The notes beneath the pieces were generated by a model. The model was not told where the DNA came from and did no database searches. It saw only the letters and a list, made by a program, of their open reading frames with translations. From contig JAIKXJ010000025.1 in NCBI GenBank assembly GCA_024684175.1, forward strand, positions 1 to 57,419: a stretch of 57,419 nt of DNA, read 5' to 3'. The position numbers and the translations under genes were made by a program. This DNA comes from Erysipelotrichaceae bacterium. GTDB lineage: Bacteria; Bacillota_I; Bacilli_A; Erysipelotrichales; Erysipelotrichaceae. Numbering within the stretch: position 1 is the first letter of the stretch; each line of letters begins with the position of its first letter. Below are positions 8,959 to 18,521 of the stretch, one piece after another.

Positions 8959-9460
8959 AACAAAGACGATACGTAAATTGTTCTGGGTATGGGATTTTGA
9001 AAAAGAAGAAAAGTGGCTCAACCGGATGGCGGCCGAAGGATGGGCTTTAGTCTCTGTCGGCTTCTGCAGCTATACCTTCGAGCAGAGCGAACCCGGTGAA
9101 TACATCATCCGATTGGAGATGCATGATTCAAGTGATACGCCTTTCATCTCTTTCATGGAAGAGACCGGTGCCGAATACGTCGGGAAGATGATCAAGTGGA
9201 TCTACTTCAGAAGAAGAAGCGAACTGGGATCCTTCGATCTGTTCTCCGACATTGATTCACGGATCGATCACCTGAAGACGATCATCAGCATGATCAGACT
9301 CCTCCTGGTCGCCAATACTCTGATCGGTGTCAGCAATTCCATCAATGTGACACGGATCGGATGGATCAATCTGCTGGCCGCTGCCCTTCTCGCTTATGGC
9401 CTGGGAAGGCTGGATGAAAAGAAAGAAAGCCTTCAAAATGAAAGGCTGCTGAGAGAATAA
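8951..9460 (+). CDS. DUF2812 membrane-associated protein
   Basis: A 169-aa protein with the DUF2812 hallmark near the N-terminus (FEKEEKWLNRMAAEGWALVSV), an alpha/beta region to about residue 105 and two hydrophobic segments near residues 112-150, with a charged tail. It overlaps padR and so is probably translationally coupled and under the same operators. The family is very often found next to PadR regulators, but its biochemical role is not known. The context suggests a membrane sensor or effector whose level is set by PadR. Confidence 0.82.
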   Translation: MNETKTIRKLFWVWDFEKEEKWLNRMAAEGWALVSVGFCSYTFEQSEPGEYIIRLEMHDSSDTPFISFMEETGAEYVGKMIKWIYFRRRSELGSFDLFSDIDSRIDHLKTIISMIRLLLVANTLIGVSNSINVTRIGWINLLAAALLAYGLGRLDEKKESLQNERLLRE

Positions 9461-9469
9461 TGACAGAAC

Positions 9470-9501
9470 AAGGGAGAAGACTCACGTCTTCTCCCTTTTT
9501 T
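9470..9501 (+). terminator. Terminator of padR-DUF2812
   Basis: Twelve-pair stem AAGGGAGAAGAC-TCAC-GTCTTCTCCCTT running into TTTTTT. It separates this operon from the convergent NAD operon. Confidence 0.93.
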
Positions 9502-9503
9502 GT

Positions 9504-10535
9504 TTACCACTTGTTTGTGACTTTCTCGGCAAAACCTAAGAAGTCTTTGATCCGGATGAGCGTGCCGTCATCCAGGATGGCCTTGCCGGTAAATCTGCCG
9601 AAGACCTGATGCTGGTCGGAACCCAGGATGATGAAATCCGTATTGGCTGCCCGATCAAGGATCGGCACAAAGTCCATTTCGAAGCGGCCGTCATCCGATG
9701 TGAACGTCCAGGGCGAAAGGAAATCATCTTTGCCGTCTTTCATCGGGATGTTGAACGTGACCTTTGAGAGCTTATGGGCTTTCCCGTCATAGAACAACAT
9801 GTTTTCGCTGGCTGCAGAAGTATCGCCGAAGCCGTAGCCGATATTGAAACCGAAACGTTTCCCTTCAACGATCCCGGAAGCGGAGCCCCAGTACCAGGTG
9901 TTCTTGTAGGTCCAGACGCCTCTTCCCCAGTCGAGGACAGCGAAACTGTCTTCCTTGTCGAAGACATAGTCTCTGCCGTCGAAACTGACCTTGCCATAGG
10001 CAGGCATGCAGTTGATCTTCTGATTGTAATAAAAATGGACTTTGCTTTCCTTGTACGGCGTGACGATCACCATGGAATCATCGTCGTTCTTGAGCAGGCG
10101 GATCTCTCCTTGGATCGGTTTGTGATCCATGAAATCTTCCATCGAAAAACGAAGGATGCGTTCTTCTTTTTCATGAAGGAATTCGATGGAATAACCCTTG
10201 CCTTCCCCTTTGACATCGCCGCTGAGCGAAGAAGACGGGAAATTGCGTTTGCCCAGTGTCATGAACTTCATCGGTGAATTGGTATGTTCCCACGGCCTTT
10301 GAAAGTCCAGCAAGGAGATCGAATCGAGGGCCATATAGGAGTTGTCATCCACCGTCAGAGCGACACCGAAGTCCTGATTATAAATAAGATAATAGTCCCA
10401 TTCCTTGATGCGCAGTTTATTGGCTTTGATGGCGCTTCGTTCGTAATTCAGGATCAAAGACCTGGCATAGCCGGTCTCGATCAGGTGTCCGTTCTCATCC
10501 AGCAGCGGATGAGCTTTCAGGATCTCGTGCTGCAT
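9504..10535 (-). CDS. DUF2804 domain protein
   Basis: 343 aa, recognisable as DUF2804 from the N-terminal block (HPLLDENGHLIETGYARS), the aromatic core (LDWGRGVWTYKNTWYWGSAS) and the GKRFGFNIGYGFGDTSAASEN region. It appears beta-rich and lipocalin-like, with no signal peptide and no catalytic motif I can name. It starts inside the 3' end of nadD (41-nt overlap) behind AAAGGAAA, so it is expressed with the NAD genes. Function unknown; a link to NAD metabolism rests on position only. Confidence 0.8.
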   Translation of the reverse strand: MQHEILKAHPLLDENGHLIETGYARSLILNYERSAIKANKLRIKEWDYYLIYNQDFGVALTVDDNSYMALDSISLLDFQRPWEHTNSPMKFMTLGKRNFPSSSLSGDVKGEGKGYSIEFLHEKEERILRFSMEDFMDHKPIQGEIRLLKNDDDSMVIVTPYKESKVHFYYNQKINCMPAYGKVSFDGRDYVFDKEDSFAVLDWGRGVWTYKNTWYWGSASGIVEGKRFGFNIGYGFGDTSAASENMLFYDGKAHKLSKVTFNIPMKDGKDDFLSPWTFTSDDGRFEMDFVPILDRAANTDFIILGSDQHQVFGRFTGKAILDDGTLIRIKDFLGFAEKVTNKW

Positions 10536-11103
10536 CTTGTTTCCTTTCCATCTCTAAAAGATAGTCATAGACTTTTTCATCGATCATATCTTTGATCTGA
10601 TCGTATTCATGAAGATGTTCCCGGATATACGTGGAAGAGATATCGATCGTCTCATGTCTGAGGACGACGTAGTTTTTCTTATGCAGACCGTTCATAAGTG
10701 TGACGATCCGTTCCTTATCGATCTCGCCTCTGGGAAGGACGATGAAATCAAAACCGAGCAGATATTCATATTCCTTCCAGTCGGAGAACCTCGGCAGGTT
10801 GTCGCCGCCCAGGATCAAAGAGAAGCGGTCTTCCGGGAAGCGTTTTTCCAGTTCCTTGAAGATCATGTAAGTATAAGGACGGTCATTGTAGGTCTCGTCG
10901 ATCACGATTCCCTTTTTGGCTGCCAGCTTGAGCATGGCAATGCGGTCTTCGATCGGATAGAACTCATTCTTTTCCCAGTAGGCACCGGTCGCAACGATGC
11001 GCACCTCATCGACATAGCCTTCTTCGATGCAGGCTTGCGCGATCGCGATATGCCCGTTATGGACCGGATTGAAAGAACCGCAGTAGATGCCGATCCTTGC
11101 CAT
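10495..11103 (-). CDS. nadD: Nicotinate-nucleotide adenylyltransferase
   Basis: 202 aa. Converts nicotinate mononucleotide and ATP to nicotinate adenine dinucleotide. The nucleotidyltransferase signature GSFNPVHNGHIAIA is at residues 8-21 and the second motif ISSTYIREHL near residue 165. I start at the ATG at 11103 (MARIGIYCG): earlier in-frame starts lie inside nadE and give unconserved sequence. It begins one base after the nadE stop. The last 15 residues (after YLLEME) are low-complexity and overlap the DUF2804 start, so the tail is probably not conserved. Confidence 0.95.
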   Translation of the reverse strand: MARIGIYCGSFNPVHNGHIAIAQACIEEGYVDEVRIVATGAYWEKNEFYPIEDRIAMLKLAAKKGIVIDETYNDRPYTYMIFKELEKRFPEDRFSLILGGDNLPRFSDWKEYEYLLGFDFIVLPRGEIDKERIVTLMNGLHKKNYVVLRHETIDISSTYIREHLHEYDQIKDMIDEKVYDYLLEMERKQDAARDPESSSAAG

Positions 11104-11104
11104 A

Positions 11105-11860
11105 TCAGTCTTCGATCTTGTAGACGGGGATATTGAACTTGTGGGCCGCCTTGCGGTGGAGCACCTCGATCTTTTCTCTTTCTTTTTCATCGACTTCCTG
11201 TCCGCGGATGATCTTGCCGATATCGGCATACTTCACGCCCATCTTGTCTTCGTCCGACAGACCGGAGATGCCGTCGTCCGGTGTCCTGTACAGTACTTTT
11301 TCCGGAACGCCTAAGACTTCACCGACTTTGATGACTTCCTCGACCGTCAGAGAATAGATCGGAGCGATATCGTAGACCGAATCGCCGCCCTTGGTGAAAT
11401 AGCCTACATAGAGCTCGCAGGCATTGGACGTACCCGGAACGACATAAGTCCCGCCTTTGACTGCCGATAATAAAGCCGCCATATAATAGACCGACGCCAT
11501 GCGCAGCCGCGGTTTGAGATTGATGTCGGAATTCTTCAGTTCTTCCTCGGAGAATTCGCCGAGCTTGCCGATCTGGACTTTGAATGCATCGAAGACCTCC
11601 GTCAGATCGATGTTGAGAAGTTCGAAGCCGAACTTCTCGGCGACGAGCTTGGCATCGGCGGCATCCGCTTCCTTGGAATGGCAGGGCAGCGTGATGCCCA
11701 CGACATTTTCCGGACCCAGAGCCTTGCACATGATGGCAGCGACGACACCGGAATCCTTACCTCCGGAAATGCCCAATACCGCCCCTTTCAGGTGATTCTT
11801 TTCAAAATAGTCTTTGACGAACTGTACGATCTTTTCTGTTTCTCTTACTGCATCAGTCAT
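11105..11860 (-). CDS. nadE: NH3-dependent NAD+ synthetase
   Basis: 251 aa, the short ammonia-dependent form without an N-terminal glutaminase domain. The PP-loop SGGKDSG (about residue 35) binds ATP and TPDDGISGLSDEDKMGV is the usual downstream signature. It amidates NaAD to NAD+, the last step of the pathway encoded here. The start at 11860 overlaps the pncB stop by 8 nt and has a GAGGTGG SD. An earlier ATG at 11875 would only add four residues. Confidence 0.96.
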   Translation of the reverse strand: MTDAVRETEKIVQFVKDYFEKNHLKGAVLGISGGKDSGVVAAIMCKALGPENVVGITLPCHSKEADAADAKLVAEKFGFELLNIDLTEVFDAFKVQIGKLGEFSEEELKNSDINLKPRLRMASVYYMAALLSAVKGGTYVVPGTSNACELYVGYFTKGGDSVYDIAPIYSLTVEEVIKVGEVLGVPEKVLYRTPDDGISGLSDEDKMGVKYADIGKIIRGQEVDEKEREKIEVLHRKAAHKFNIPVYKIED

Positions 11861-13067
11861 TTTTAGCCACCTCATTTTTCATACGCCATTCGATACTTCT
11901 TGTCAGATAATCCACATAGTCCTGATTCTTGCACATCGACTTGCCTTCCACATCGGAGACTTTCGCCACATCCTGGCCGTTGCACTTGGTCACTTTCATG
12001 ACGATATTGAGCGGAGGGACCGATGTGTCGTTGGAAAGATACGTCCCGATACCGAACGCCACCTTGCAGCGGTCTTTGAAATAACGGCAGAGCTTCGTTG
12101 CCTTTTCGAAGTTCAGCGAATCCGAGAACAGGAGCGTCTTGGTCTTGGGATCGATACCCAGGGACTCGTAATGTTCGATCATCCGGTCGCCCCAGACAAA
12201 CGGATCGCCCGAATCGTGGCGGACGCCCGAGAACAATGTCGAGAACGTCAGACGGAAATCCCTCAGGAAGCATTCCGTCGTGATCGTATCGGTCAGAGCG
12301 GTACCGTTGAGGACACCGTACTCTTCGACCCAGGCATTCAGGGCAAAGAAATTGGAATATGCCGGATTGTGCTTGTGATCGCCCTGGCCGACGCACATGA
12401 TCCACTCATGGGCCATCGTGCCGACCGGTGTCAGGCCATACTTCTTCGCCAGATAGACGTTGGACGTGCCGACGAAACGGGACAATGGATTTCGGTATTC
12501 CGAAAGCTTCTTCACGATGAATTCCTGTGCTTCGCCGGAAAGTCTTCTTCGAAGTCCGAATTCCGAATAGGAATTGAGCTCGTATTCACCGTTTTGTACC
12601 TTCTCACACTTTTCGATCGCTTTTTTCCTGAACTGCTCGAAAAGCTCATCGTAGTCATAGTTCATACGGAAATAAACTTCGTTGATGATGGCCAGCGTCG
12701 GGATCTCGTACATCGAGGTGTTGAGCCAGGTGCCGGTCGTCTCCACATACAGGTGACCTTCTTCATCACTGGAGAAGTGAAAGTCTTCATAACGCGGCTG
12801 CCAGAGCCGTAAGAAGTCGACATAGCTGCCCTTGATCCAGCGGATATCATTGAGGTATTCGAGCTCATCTTCCGAGAAACGCAGCGCACAATACATGCGG
12901 ATCTGGTGTTTGATCTCTTCGATGACCTCCTTGGTGAACTTCGCATCCTCATTCCGGCATTTGAAGGACCAGGTGGTCTTGTAATGGGAAAAATGGTGAT
13001 AGATCGCCTGTCCCATAGAGAACTTATATAAGTCATTTTCTAAAAGCGATGTGATGATCTGATGCAT
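11853..13067 (-). CDS. pncB: Nicotinate phosphoribosyltransferase
   Basis: 404 aa, of the bacterial PncB type. It joins nicotinic acid to PRPP to give NaMN. Seen features: ENDLYKFSMGQAIYHH at the N-terminus, a conserved GTSNVYLAKKYG block, VRHDSGDPFVWG and LLFSDSLNFEKA, which line the substrate pocket in the family. First gene of pncB-nadE-nadD-DUF2804, so the cell can make NAD from imported nicotinate. No de novo genes (nadABC) are in the window. SD GAAAGGA lies 7 nt upstream. Confidence 0.96.
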   Translation of the reverse strand: MHQIITSLLENDLYKFSMGQAIYHHFSHYKTTWSFKCRNEDAKFTKEVIEEIKHQIRMYCALRFSEDELEYLNDIRWIKGSYVDFLRLWQPRYEDFHFSSDEEGHLYVETTGTWLNTSMYEIPTLAIINEVYFRMNYDYDELFEQFRKKAIEKCEKVQNGEYELNSYSEFGLRRRLSGEAQEFIVKKLSEYRNPLSRFVGTSNVYLAKKYGLTPVGTMAHEWIMCVGQGDHKHNPAYSNFFALNAWVEEYGVLNGTALTDTITTECFLRDFRLTFSTLFSGVRHDSGDPFVWGDRMIEHYESLGIDPKTKTLLFSDSLNFEKATKLCRYFKDRCKVAFGIGTYLSNDTSVPPLNIVMKVTKCNGQDVAKVSDVEGKSMCKNQDYVDYLTRSIEWRMKNEVAKND

Positions 13068-13096
13068 AGGTGATCCTTTCGTATATCTTCCTTATT

Positions 13097-13124
13097 ATTA
13101 TAATATAGGACGCAACAAAGTCAG
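13097..13124 (-). promoter_or_regulatory. Probable pncB promoter
   Basis: TATAAT on the minus strand (13102-13097), with CTGACT 16 bp upstream as a weak -35. It gives a leader of about 20 nt with an SD. Divergent from the str promoter. Confidence 0.45.
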
Positions 13125-13176
13125 GGAAAACCCTTACAAAGATGCGTTTTGGCACGACTGTATCCGTTTTACTGCA

Positions 13177-13200
13177 AAAATGCGATAAAATCTGCATTTT
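13177..13200. repeat. Inverted repeat just upstream of the str promoter
   Basis: AAAATGC-N10-GCATTTT, ending four bases before the -35 of the str promoter. It is AT-rich and could act as an UP-like element or an operator. Nothing else is seen in 13103-13204. Confidence 0.3.
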
Positions 13201-13204
13201 CTGC

Positions 13205-13233
13205 TTGATTTTAGGCCCTCTCCCTGTTATTAT
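13205..13233 (+). promoter_or_regulatory. str operon promoter
   Basis: TTGATT, 17-bp spacer, TATTAT, placing the transcript start about 80 nt before rpsL. Confidence 0.65.
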
Positions 13234-13240
13234 TAGAAGG

Positions 13241-13302
13241 CTGACAGGATCCGAAAGGATCCATAATTAAGTCAGATATTTGGCACACCTGAGAAAGTGT
13301 GC
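13241..13302 (+). promoter_or_regulatory. Structured leader of the str operon
   Basis: Two hairpins precede the rpsL SD. First, GGATCC-GAAA-GGATCC (13247-13262) sits inside a CTGAC/GTCAG outer stem (13241-13275). Second, GCACAC-N8-GTGTGC (13283-13302) ends only six bases before the AAAGGAG. Neither has a T-run. This could be an autoregulatory ribosomal-protein leader or a stability element; I do not recognise a described class. Confidence 0.45.
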
Positions 13303-13322
13303 ATGAGAAGAAAGGAGTACAT

Positions 13323-13733
13323 ATGCCAACAATCAATCAGTTAATTAGAAAAGGCAGAACTGCGAGAACATTCAAGTCAAAGGCACCGGCTTTAAATAAG
13401 GGTTACAACTCATTAAAGAACCGTCCGATCGACCTGGCTTCCCCTCAGAAGAGAGGCGTCTGCACCCGTGTAGGTACGATGACACCTAAGAAGCCTAACT
13501 CAGCGTTAAGAAAGTATGCCCGTGTTCGTTTATCCAACGGTATGGAAGTCACAGCTTACATTCCGGGTATCGGACATAACCTGCAGGAACACTCCGTTGT
13601 CATGATCCGTGGCGGTCGTGTCAAGGATTTACCGGGTGTTCGTTATCACATCATCAGAGGCACGCTCGACTGTGCCGGTGTTGACGGCAGAATGCAGGGC
13701 CGTTCATTATACGGCGCTAAAAAGCCTAAGTAA
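13323..13733 (+). CDS. rpsL: 30S ribosomal protein S12
   Basis: 136 aa, standard S12. The decoding-centre loops are intact ([11 protein letters not shown] and [11 protein letters not shown]), with lysines at the classic streptomycin-resistance positions, that is the sensitive form. I start at 13323 ([11 protein letters not shown]) behind AAAGGAG; the frame extends 24 bases upstream but that part is leader. First gene of the rpsL-rpsG-fusA-tuf operon. Confidence 0.98.
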   Translation: MPTINQLIRKGRTARTFKSKAPALNKGYNSLKNRPIDLASPQKRGVCTRVGTMTPKKPNSALRKYARVRLSNGMEVTAYIPGIGHNLQEHSVVMIRGGRVKDLPGVRYHIIRGTLDCAGVDGRMQGRSLYGAKKPK

Positions 13734-13753
13734 AACATGAAAGGAGATTAAAA

Positions 13754-14224
13754 ATGCCAAGAAAAGGACATATTGCGAAACGAGATGTATTAGTAGATCC
13801 GATCTACAATTCCAAGCTTGTGACACGTTTAATCAACAAGATCATGTTAGACGGTAAAAAAGGTGTCGCACAGAACATCCTCTACAATGCATTCGATATC
13901 GTAGAAAAGAAGACAGGCTCGCAGCCAATGGAAGTATTTGAAAAAGCATTGGACAATGTCATGCCTGAACTCGAACTGAAATTAAGAAGAGTCGGTGGTG
14001 CTAACTACCAGGTCCCTGTTGAAGTTTCCGATGAAAGAAGACTCACACTGGGATTGAGATGGATCGTCAACTACTCCAGATTAAGAGGCGAAAAGACGAT
14101 GGAACAGAGGTTAGCCGCTGAGATCATTGATGCATCGAATGGTGTCGGTCAGTCTGTCAAGAAGAAAGAAGACACGCATAAGATGGCTGAAGCAAACAAA
14201 GCATTTGCTCATTATCGCTGGTAA
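13754..14224 (+). CDS. rpsG: 30S ribosomal protein S7
   Basis: 156 aa, full length. [16 protein letters not shown] and [21 protein letters not shown] are clear S7 blocks. It binds the 3' major domain of 16S rRNA and starts head assembly; in E. coli it represses its own operon. It follows rpsL by 20 nt with an AAAGGAG SD. Confidence 0.98.
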   Translation: MPRKGHIAKRDVLVDPIYNSKLVTRLINKIMLDGKKGVAQNILYNAFDIVEKKTGSQPMEVFEKALDNVMPELELKLRRVGGANYQVPVEVSDERRLTLGLRWIVNYSRLRGEKTMEQRLAAEIIDASNGVGQSVKKKEDTHKMAEANKAFAHYRW

Positions 14225-14248
14225 TTTTGATAGAAAGGAGATTACGTT

Positions 14249-16342
14249 ATGGCACGTCAATATGCTTTAGAGAACACTAGAAATATTGGCATCATGGCGC
14301 ACATCGATGCAGGTAAGACTACCTGTACCGAAAGAATTCTCTTCTTTACCGGAAAAACACACAAGATCGGTGAAACACATGATGGCGCAAGCCAGATGGA
14401 CTGGATGGAACAGGAACAGGAAAGAGGTATCACGATCACCTCAGCCGCTACAACGACTTTCTGGCCGGGTTCCAAGAATCAACTTCCGAAGACCAGGGTC
14501 AACATCATCGATACTCCGGGACACGTCGATTTCACCGTTGAAGTCGAACGTTCTCTGAGAGTTCTTGATGGTGCTGTCACGGTATTGGACGCCAAAGCAG
14601 GTGTTGAACCGCAAACGGAAACAGTCTGGAGACAGGCTTCAACTTACGGTGTACCCAGGATCGTCTTTGCCAACAAGATGGATGCCACAGGCGCTGACTT
14701 CATGATGTCAGTCAACTCGATCGGAGATAAGCTCGCTGCCAAAGCGGCTGCGATACAGATGCCGATCGGTGCGGAAAACACTTTCCGCGGTATCATCGAC
14801 CTGGTAGAGAGAAAACAGTACATGTATCCCAACGATCAGGGCACGGATATCCGTGTTTCCGAGATCGAGGATCAGTATAAAGATGAAGCAGAGGTCATGA
14901 GAAGCGAACTCATCGAAAAGCTCTGTGACTATGATGACGATCTTATGGAGATCTTCCTGGAAGGAGAAGAACCAAGCATCGATCTGATCAAGAACACGAT
15001 CAGAAAAGCGGTCCTGACTTCCGAATTCTTCCCGGTACTCTGCGGTTCCGCATACAAGAACAAGGGCATTCAGCTCTTATTGGATGCGGTCGTCGAATAC
15101 CTCCCTTCCCCGCTGGATGTTCCGGCGATCAAGGGAACGACGAAGTTCGGAGATGAAGCGGAAAGACACGCTTCGGACAGCGAACCGTTCTCCGCTCTTG
15201 CCTTCAAGGTCATGACCGATCCGTTCGTCGGAAGGCTCACCTACTTCAGAGTATATTCCGGTGTTGCGACAGCAGGTTCTTACGTACTGAACGCAACAAA
15301 AGACACAAAAGAAAGATTTGGCAGACTGGTGCAGATGCATGCGAACCACCGTGCTGACATCGAAGAAGTCGATGCCGGTGACATCGCCGCAGCTGTAGGT
15401 CTCAAGAATACGACCACAGGTGATACGCTGTGTGATGAAAAACATCCGATCATCTTGGAATCCATGGTATTCCCTGAACCGGTCATTCAGATGTCGGTCG
15501 AACCAAAGACAAAAGCCGATTCCGATAAGATGGACATCGCCTTAGGCAAACTGGCGGAAGAAGACCCGACCTTCAGGACCTATACGGATGAAGAGACCGG
15601 TCAGACGATCATCGCCGGTATGGGTGAGCTCCACCTGGATATCATCGTCGATCGTATGAAACGTGAATTCAAAGTCGAATGCAATGTCGGTAAACCGCAA
15701 GTCGCTTACCGTGAAACGATCCGCAAGACAGCAGATTGTGAAGGTAAGTTCGTCAGACAGTCCGGCGGACGCGGCCAGTACGGCCATGTCTGGATCAAGT
15801 TCGAACCGAACGAGACCGGCAAAGGATTTGAATTCATCAATGCCGTTGTCGGCGGTACAGTCCCGAGAGAATATATCAAACCGACAATGGAAGGCTTGAA
15901 GGCGGCCCTTGAAAACGGTCTGATCGCCGGTTATCCGGTCGTCGACATCAAGGCTACCCTCTTCGACGGTTCCTACCATGAAGTCGACTCTTCGGAAATG
16001 GCCTTCAAGACTGCCGCAAGTCTGGCACTGAAGGAAGCAGCCAAGAAGTGCGACCCGGTCATCCTTGAACCGATCATGGACGTCGAGATCACCGTCCCGT
16101 CCGAGTACCTCGGTACCGTCATGGGCGATGTCACGAAACGCCGCGGTCATATCAACGACCAGGAAGAAAGAGGCAACGCTGTCGTCATCAGAGCTTACAT
16201 CCCATTATCATCGATGTTCGGTTATGCGACTGACCTGAGGTCCAATACCCAGGGCAGAGGCAACTACATGATGCAGATGGATCATTACTCAGAAGTACCT
16301 GCAAGTATCGCTGAGGAAATCGTTAAGAAAAACACCCGATAG
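14249..16342 (+). CDS. fusA: Elongation factor G
   Basis: 697 aa. G1 is AHIDAGKTT, the switch I/II blocks are [11 protein letters not shown] and DTPGHVDF, and NKMD is G4. Domains II-V follow, including the domain IV block [15 protein letters not shown]. It drives ribosomal translocation and, with RRF, recycling. It lies 24 nt after rpsG with GAAAGGAG. No sign of a fusidic-acid-type duplicate. Confidence 0.98.
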   Translation: MARQYALENTRNIGIMAHIDAGKTTCTERILFFTGKTHKIGETHDGASQMDWMEQEQERGITITSAATTTFWPGSKNQLPKTRVNIIDTPGHVDFTVEVERSLRVLDGAVTVLDAKAGVEPQTETVWRQASTYGVPRIVFANKMDATGADFMMSVNSIGDKLAAKAAAIQMPIGAENTFRGIIDLVERKQYMYPNDQGTDIRVSEIEDQYKDEAEVMRSELIEKLCDYDDDLMEIFLEGEEPSIDLIKNTIRKAVLTSEFFPVLCGSAYKNKGIQLLLDAVVEYLPSPLDVPAIKGTTKFGDEAERHASDSEPFSALAFKVMTDPFVGRLTYFRVYSGVATAGSYVLNATKDTKERFGRLVQMHANHRADIEEVDAGDIAAAVGLKNTTTGDTLCDEKHPIILESMVFPEPVIQMSVEPKTKADSDKMDIALGKLAEEDPTFRTYTDEETGQTIIAGMGELHLDIIVDRMKREFKVECNVGKPQVAYRETIRKTADCEGKFVRQSGGRGQYGHVWIKFEPNETGKGFEFINAVVGGTVPREYIKPTMEGLKAALENGLIAGYPVVDIKATLFDGSYHEVDSSEMAFKTAASLALKEAAKKCDPVILEPIMDVEITVPSEYLGTVMGDVTKRRGHINDQEERGNAVVIRAYIPLSSMFGYATDLRSNTQGRGNYMMQMDHYSEVPASIAEEIVKKNTR

Positions 16343-16345
16343 CAA

Positions 16346-16374
16346 TTGCTAAATAAGGTGATTTAGCTTAAAAT
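16346..16374 (+). promoter_or_regulatory. Internal tuf promoter with hairpin spacer
   Basis: TTGCTA (16346-16351), 17-bp spacer, TAAAAT (16369-16374). The region also forms GCTAAAT-N6-ATTTAGC (16348-16367). It may give extra EF-Tu message, or the hairpin may act in read-through RNA from fusA. Confidence 0.5.
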
Positions 16375-16407
16375 AGTATTGTTAAATTTAGGAGGAAAAA
16401 ATTTTAG

Positions 16408-17592
16408 ATGGCTAAAGAGAAATTTGACCGTTCGTTAGAACATGTCAATATCGGTACTATCGGTCACGTCGACCATGGTAAAACAACTTTAACTGCTGCT
16501 ATCACTAAGAGATTAGCGGAAAAGGGTCAGGCTGAATTCAAGGCTTATGACCAGATCGACGGAGCCCCTGAAGAGAAGGCTCGTGGTATCACGATCAATA
16601 CTGCTCACGTTGAATATAAGACAGACAAGAGACACTACGCTCATGTCGACTGCCCGGGACACGCTGACTATGTCAAGAACATGATCACCGGTGCTGCGCA
16701 GATGGATGGTGCGATCCTGGTTGTTGCTGCAACTGACGGACCGATGCCTCAGACTCGTGAACACATCCTGTTAGCCAGACAGGTCGGTGTTCCTTACATC
16801 GTAGTATTCCTTAACAAGTGCGATGCAGTCGATGACGAAGAACTGATCGACTTAGTCGAAATGGAAGTCAGAGAACTGCTCGACGAATACGGATTCGACG
16901 GCGATAACACTCCGGTCATCCGTGGTTCCGCATTAAAGGCTCTCGAAGGCGATCCTGAAGCTCAGAAAGCTATCGATGAACTGATGGATGCATGCGACAG
17001 CTACATCCCTTCTCCTGCAAGAGAAATGGACAAGCCGTTCCTTATGTCTGTCGAAGACGTCTTCACGATCTCCGGCCGTGGTACTGTTGCTACAGGCAGA
17101 GTTGAGCGTGGTGTTGCCAAGCTGAACGATCAGGCTGAAATCGTCGGTTTAAGGCCTACAAGAACGACCGTCATCACTGGTCTTGAAATGTTCCACAAAC
17201 AGCTCGACCAGGCTGAAGCGGGCGATAACATCGGTGCTCTGCTCCGTGGTGTCAACCGTGACGAGATCGAAAGAGGCCAGGTCCTTGCAAAACCGGGTTC
17301 CGTTACTCCTCATACGCAGTTCACTGCTCAGGTCTACGTTTTAACGAAGGATGAAGGCGGAAGACATACACCGTTCGTTGCTAACTACCGTCCTCAGTTC
17401 TATTTCCGTACAACTGACGTTACCGGTATCGTCAAGGAATTAGGCGGCGCCGAAATGGTCATGCCTGGTGATAACGTCGTCATGACTGTCGAACTGATCG
17501 CTCCGATCGCTATCGAACAGGGTACTAAGTTCTCTATTCGTGAAGGCGGCAGAACTGTCGGTTCAGGTTCCGTTGTCGACATCATCAAATAA
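16408..17592 (+). CDS. tuf: Elongation factor Tu
   Basis: 394 aa. G1 is GHVDHGKTT, then [20 protein letters not shown], and NKCD as G4. It carries aminoacyl-tRNA to the ribosome. Codon use is more restricted than in its neighbours, as expected for a highly expressed gene. SD AGGAGGA lies 12 nt upstream. Last gene of the operon, closed by a strong terminator. Confidence 0.99.
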   Translation: MAKEKFDRSLEHVNIGTIGHVDHGKTTLTAAITKRLAEKGQAEFKAYDQIDGAPEEKARGITINTAHVEYKTDKRHYAHVDCPGHADYVKNMITGAAQMDGAILVVAATDGPMPQTREHILLARQVGVPYIVVFLNKCDAVDDEELIDLVEMEVRELLDEYGFDGDNTPVIRGSALKALEGDPEAQKAIDELMDACDSYIPSPAREMDKPFLMSVEDVFTISGRGTVATGRVERGVAKLNDQAEIVGLRPTRTTVITGLEMFHKQLDQAEAGDNIGALLRGVNRDEIERGQVLAKPGSVTPHTQFTAQVYVLTKDEGGRHTPFVANYRPQFYFRTTDVTGIVKELGGAEMVMPGDNVVMTVELIAPIAIEQGTKFSIREGGRTVGSGSVVDIIK

Positions 17593-17616
17593 TTACTGAT
17601 TGATTGTTTATGATAC

Positions 17617-17645
17617 AAACCTTCCGGAAACGGAAGGTTTTTTTA
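17617..17645 (+). terminator. Terminator of the str operon
   Basis: AAACCTTCCG-GAAA-CGGAAGGTTT followed by T. A ten-pair stem with a GNRA-type loop. Confidence 0.95.
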
Positions 17646-17656
17646 TACATCTGTTT

Positions 17657-17662
17657 TATAAT
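17657..17662 (+). promoter_or_regulatory. -10 box 6 nt before the GDPD start
   Basis: TATAAT is separated from the ATG by TGAAGT only. There is no SD and the -35 region is poor. Likely leaderless. Confidence 0.5.
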
Positions 17663-17668
17663 TGAAGT

Positions 17669-18496
17669 ATGTTCATAAAAATCATCGTATTACTGATCGT
17701 CTTATATCTGATCGCGATCTATCCCGACACTTCCCGCAAAAGCATGTCTTCCGCTTACGAGAAAAAGTTCATCGCGCACCGCGGCTTGTTCAACAACAAA
17801 GATGTTCCCGAAAACTCGCTCGTCGCCTTTCGAAAAGCAGTGGAGAACGATTTCGGCATCGAGCTCGACGTGCAGCTCACCACCGATGACCGACTCGTCG
17901 TTTTTCACGACGCTTCCTTGAAGCGGATGACCGGCGTCGATAAGGACCTGACAGCCTGTTCCTACGAAGAACTGCAGACCTATCCCCTTCTGGATACGAA
18001 GGAACGGATCCCTTTGTTCGAGGACGTCCTGAAAGTCCTGAGACCGGATACGCCACTTGTCATCGAGATCAAGGCCGAAGGCCGCTATATCGAAACGACT
18101 CGAAGAACGGTCGAGATGATGCGGGGATACAAAGGCTTATACAACATGGAATCTTTCAATCCGAAAGTCGTCCGCTATCTTAGGATGAACGAACCGCAGA
18201 TCATCCGCGGACAGCTGTCTTACAACTATCTCGGCGATCCCAATGCGACTGTCTCCAAACCGATCTCCTTCATCCTGACTTACCTGATGCTCAACTTCCT
18301 GACCCGTCCCGATTACATCGCCTACGACGTGGAAAGTTCTTCCAACCTCTCCTTTCAACTGATGTCGAAGCTCTTCAAAGCGGAATGCGTCGCCTGGACC
18401 GTCAAATCAAAGGAACAGTTCCAAGAAAAAAAGCACCTGTATCAGTGCTTTATCTTCGATTCCTGGCTGCCGGACAACAAGGATCTGGAGCTGTGA
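17669..18496 (+). CDS. Glycerophosphodiester phosphodiesterase
   Basis: 275 aa. One N-terminal membrane helix (residues 2-18), then a GDPD TIM-barrel: AHRGLFNNKDVPENSL (HRG and the metal-binding Glu), IELDVQLTTDD and VVFHDASLKRMT. It releases glycerol-3-phosphate from phospholipid head-group diesters or lipoteichoic-type polymers, and is likely anchored in the membrane facing outside. C-terminal barrel strands end at AWTVKSKEQF. Single gene with its own terminator. Confidence 0.93.
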   Translation: MFIKIIVLLIVLYLIAIYPDTSRKSMSSAYEKKFIAHRGLFNNKDVPENSLVAFRKAVENDFGIELDVQLTTDDRLVVFHDASLKRMTGVDKDLTACSYEELQTYPLLDTKERIPLFEDVLKVLRPDTPLVIEIKAEGRYIETTRRTVEMMRGYKGLYNMESFNPKVVRYLRMNEPQIIRGQLSYNYLGDPNATVSKPISFILTYLMLNFLTRPDYIAYDVESSSNLSFQLMSKLFKAECVAWTVKSKEQFQEKKHLYQCFIFDSWLPDNKDLEL

Positions 18497-18521
18497 TCTT
18501 CCCTCAGGAAGATCTTTTTTT
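18495..18521 (+). terminator. Terminator of the GDPD gene
   Basis: GATCTTCC-CTCA-GGAAGATC then TTTTTTT. The stop codon of the convergent CcdA-thioredoxin gene (18520) lies in the T-run. Confidence 0.93.

Noticed and set aside
10495..11229. N-terminal extension of nadD by 42 residues
   Set aside because: The extra part lies inside nadE, is Ser/Arg/Lys-rich and unconserved. The family N-terminus begins at the ATG at 11103.
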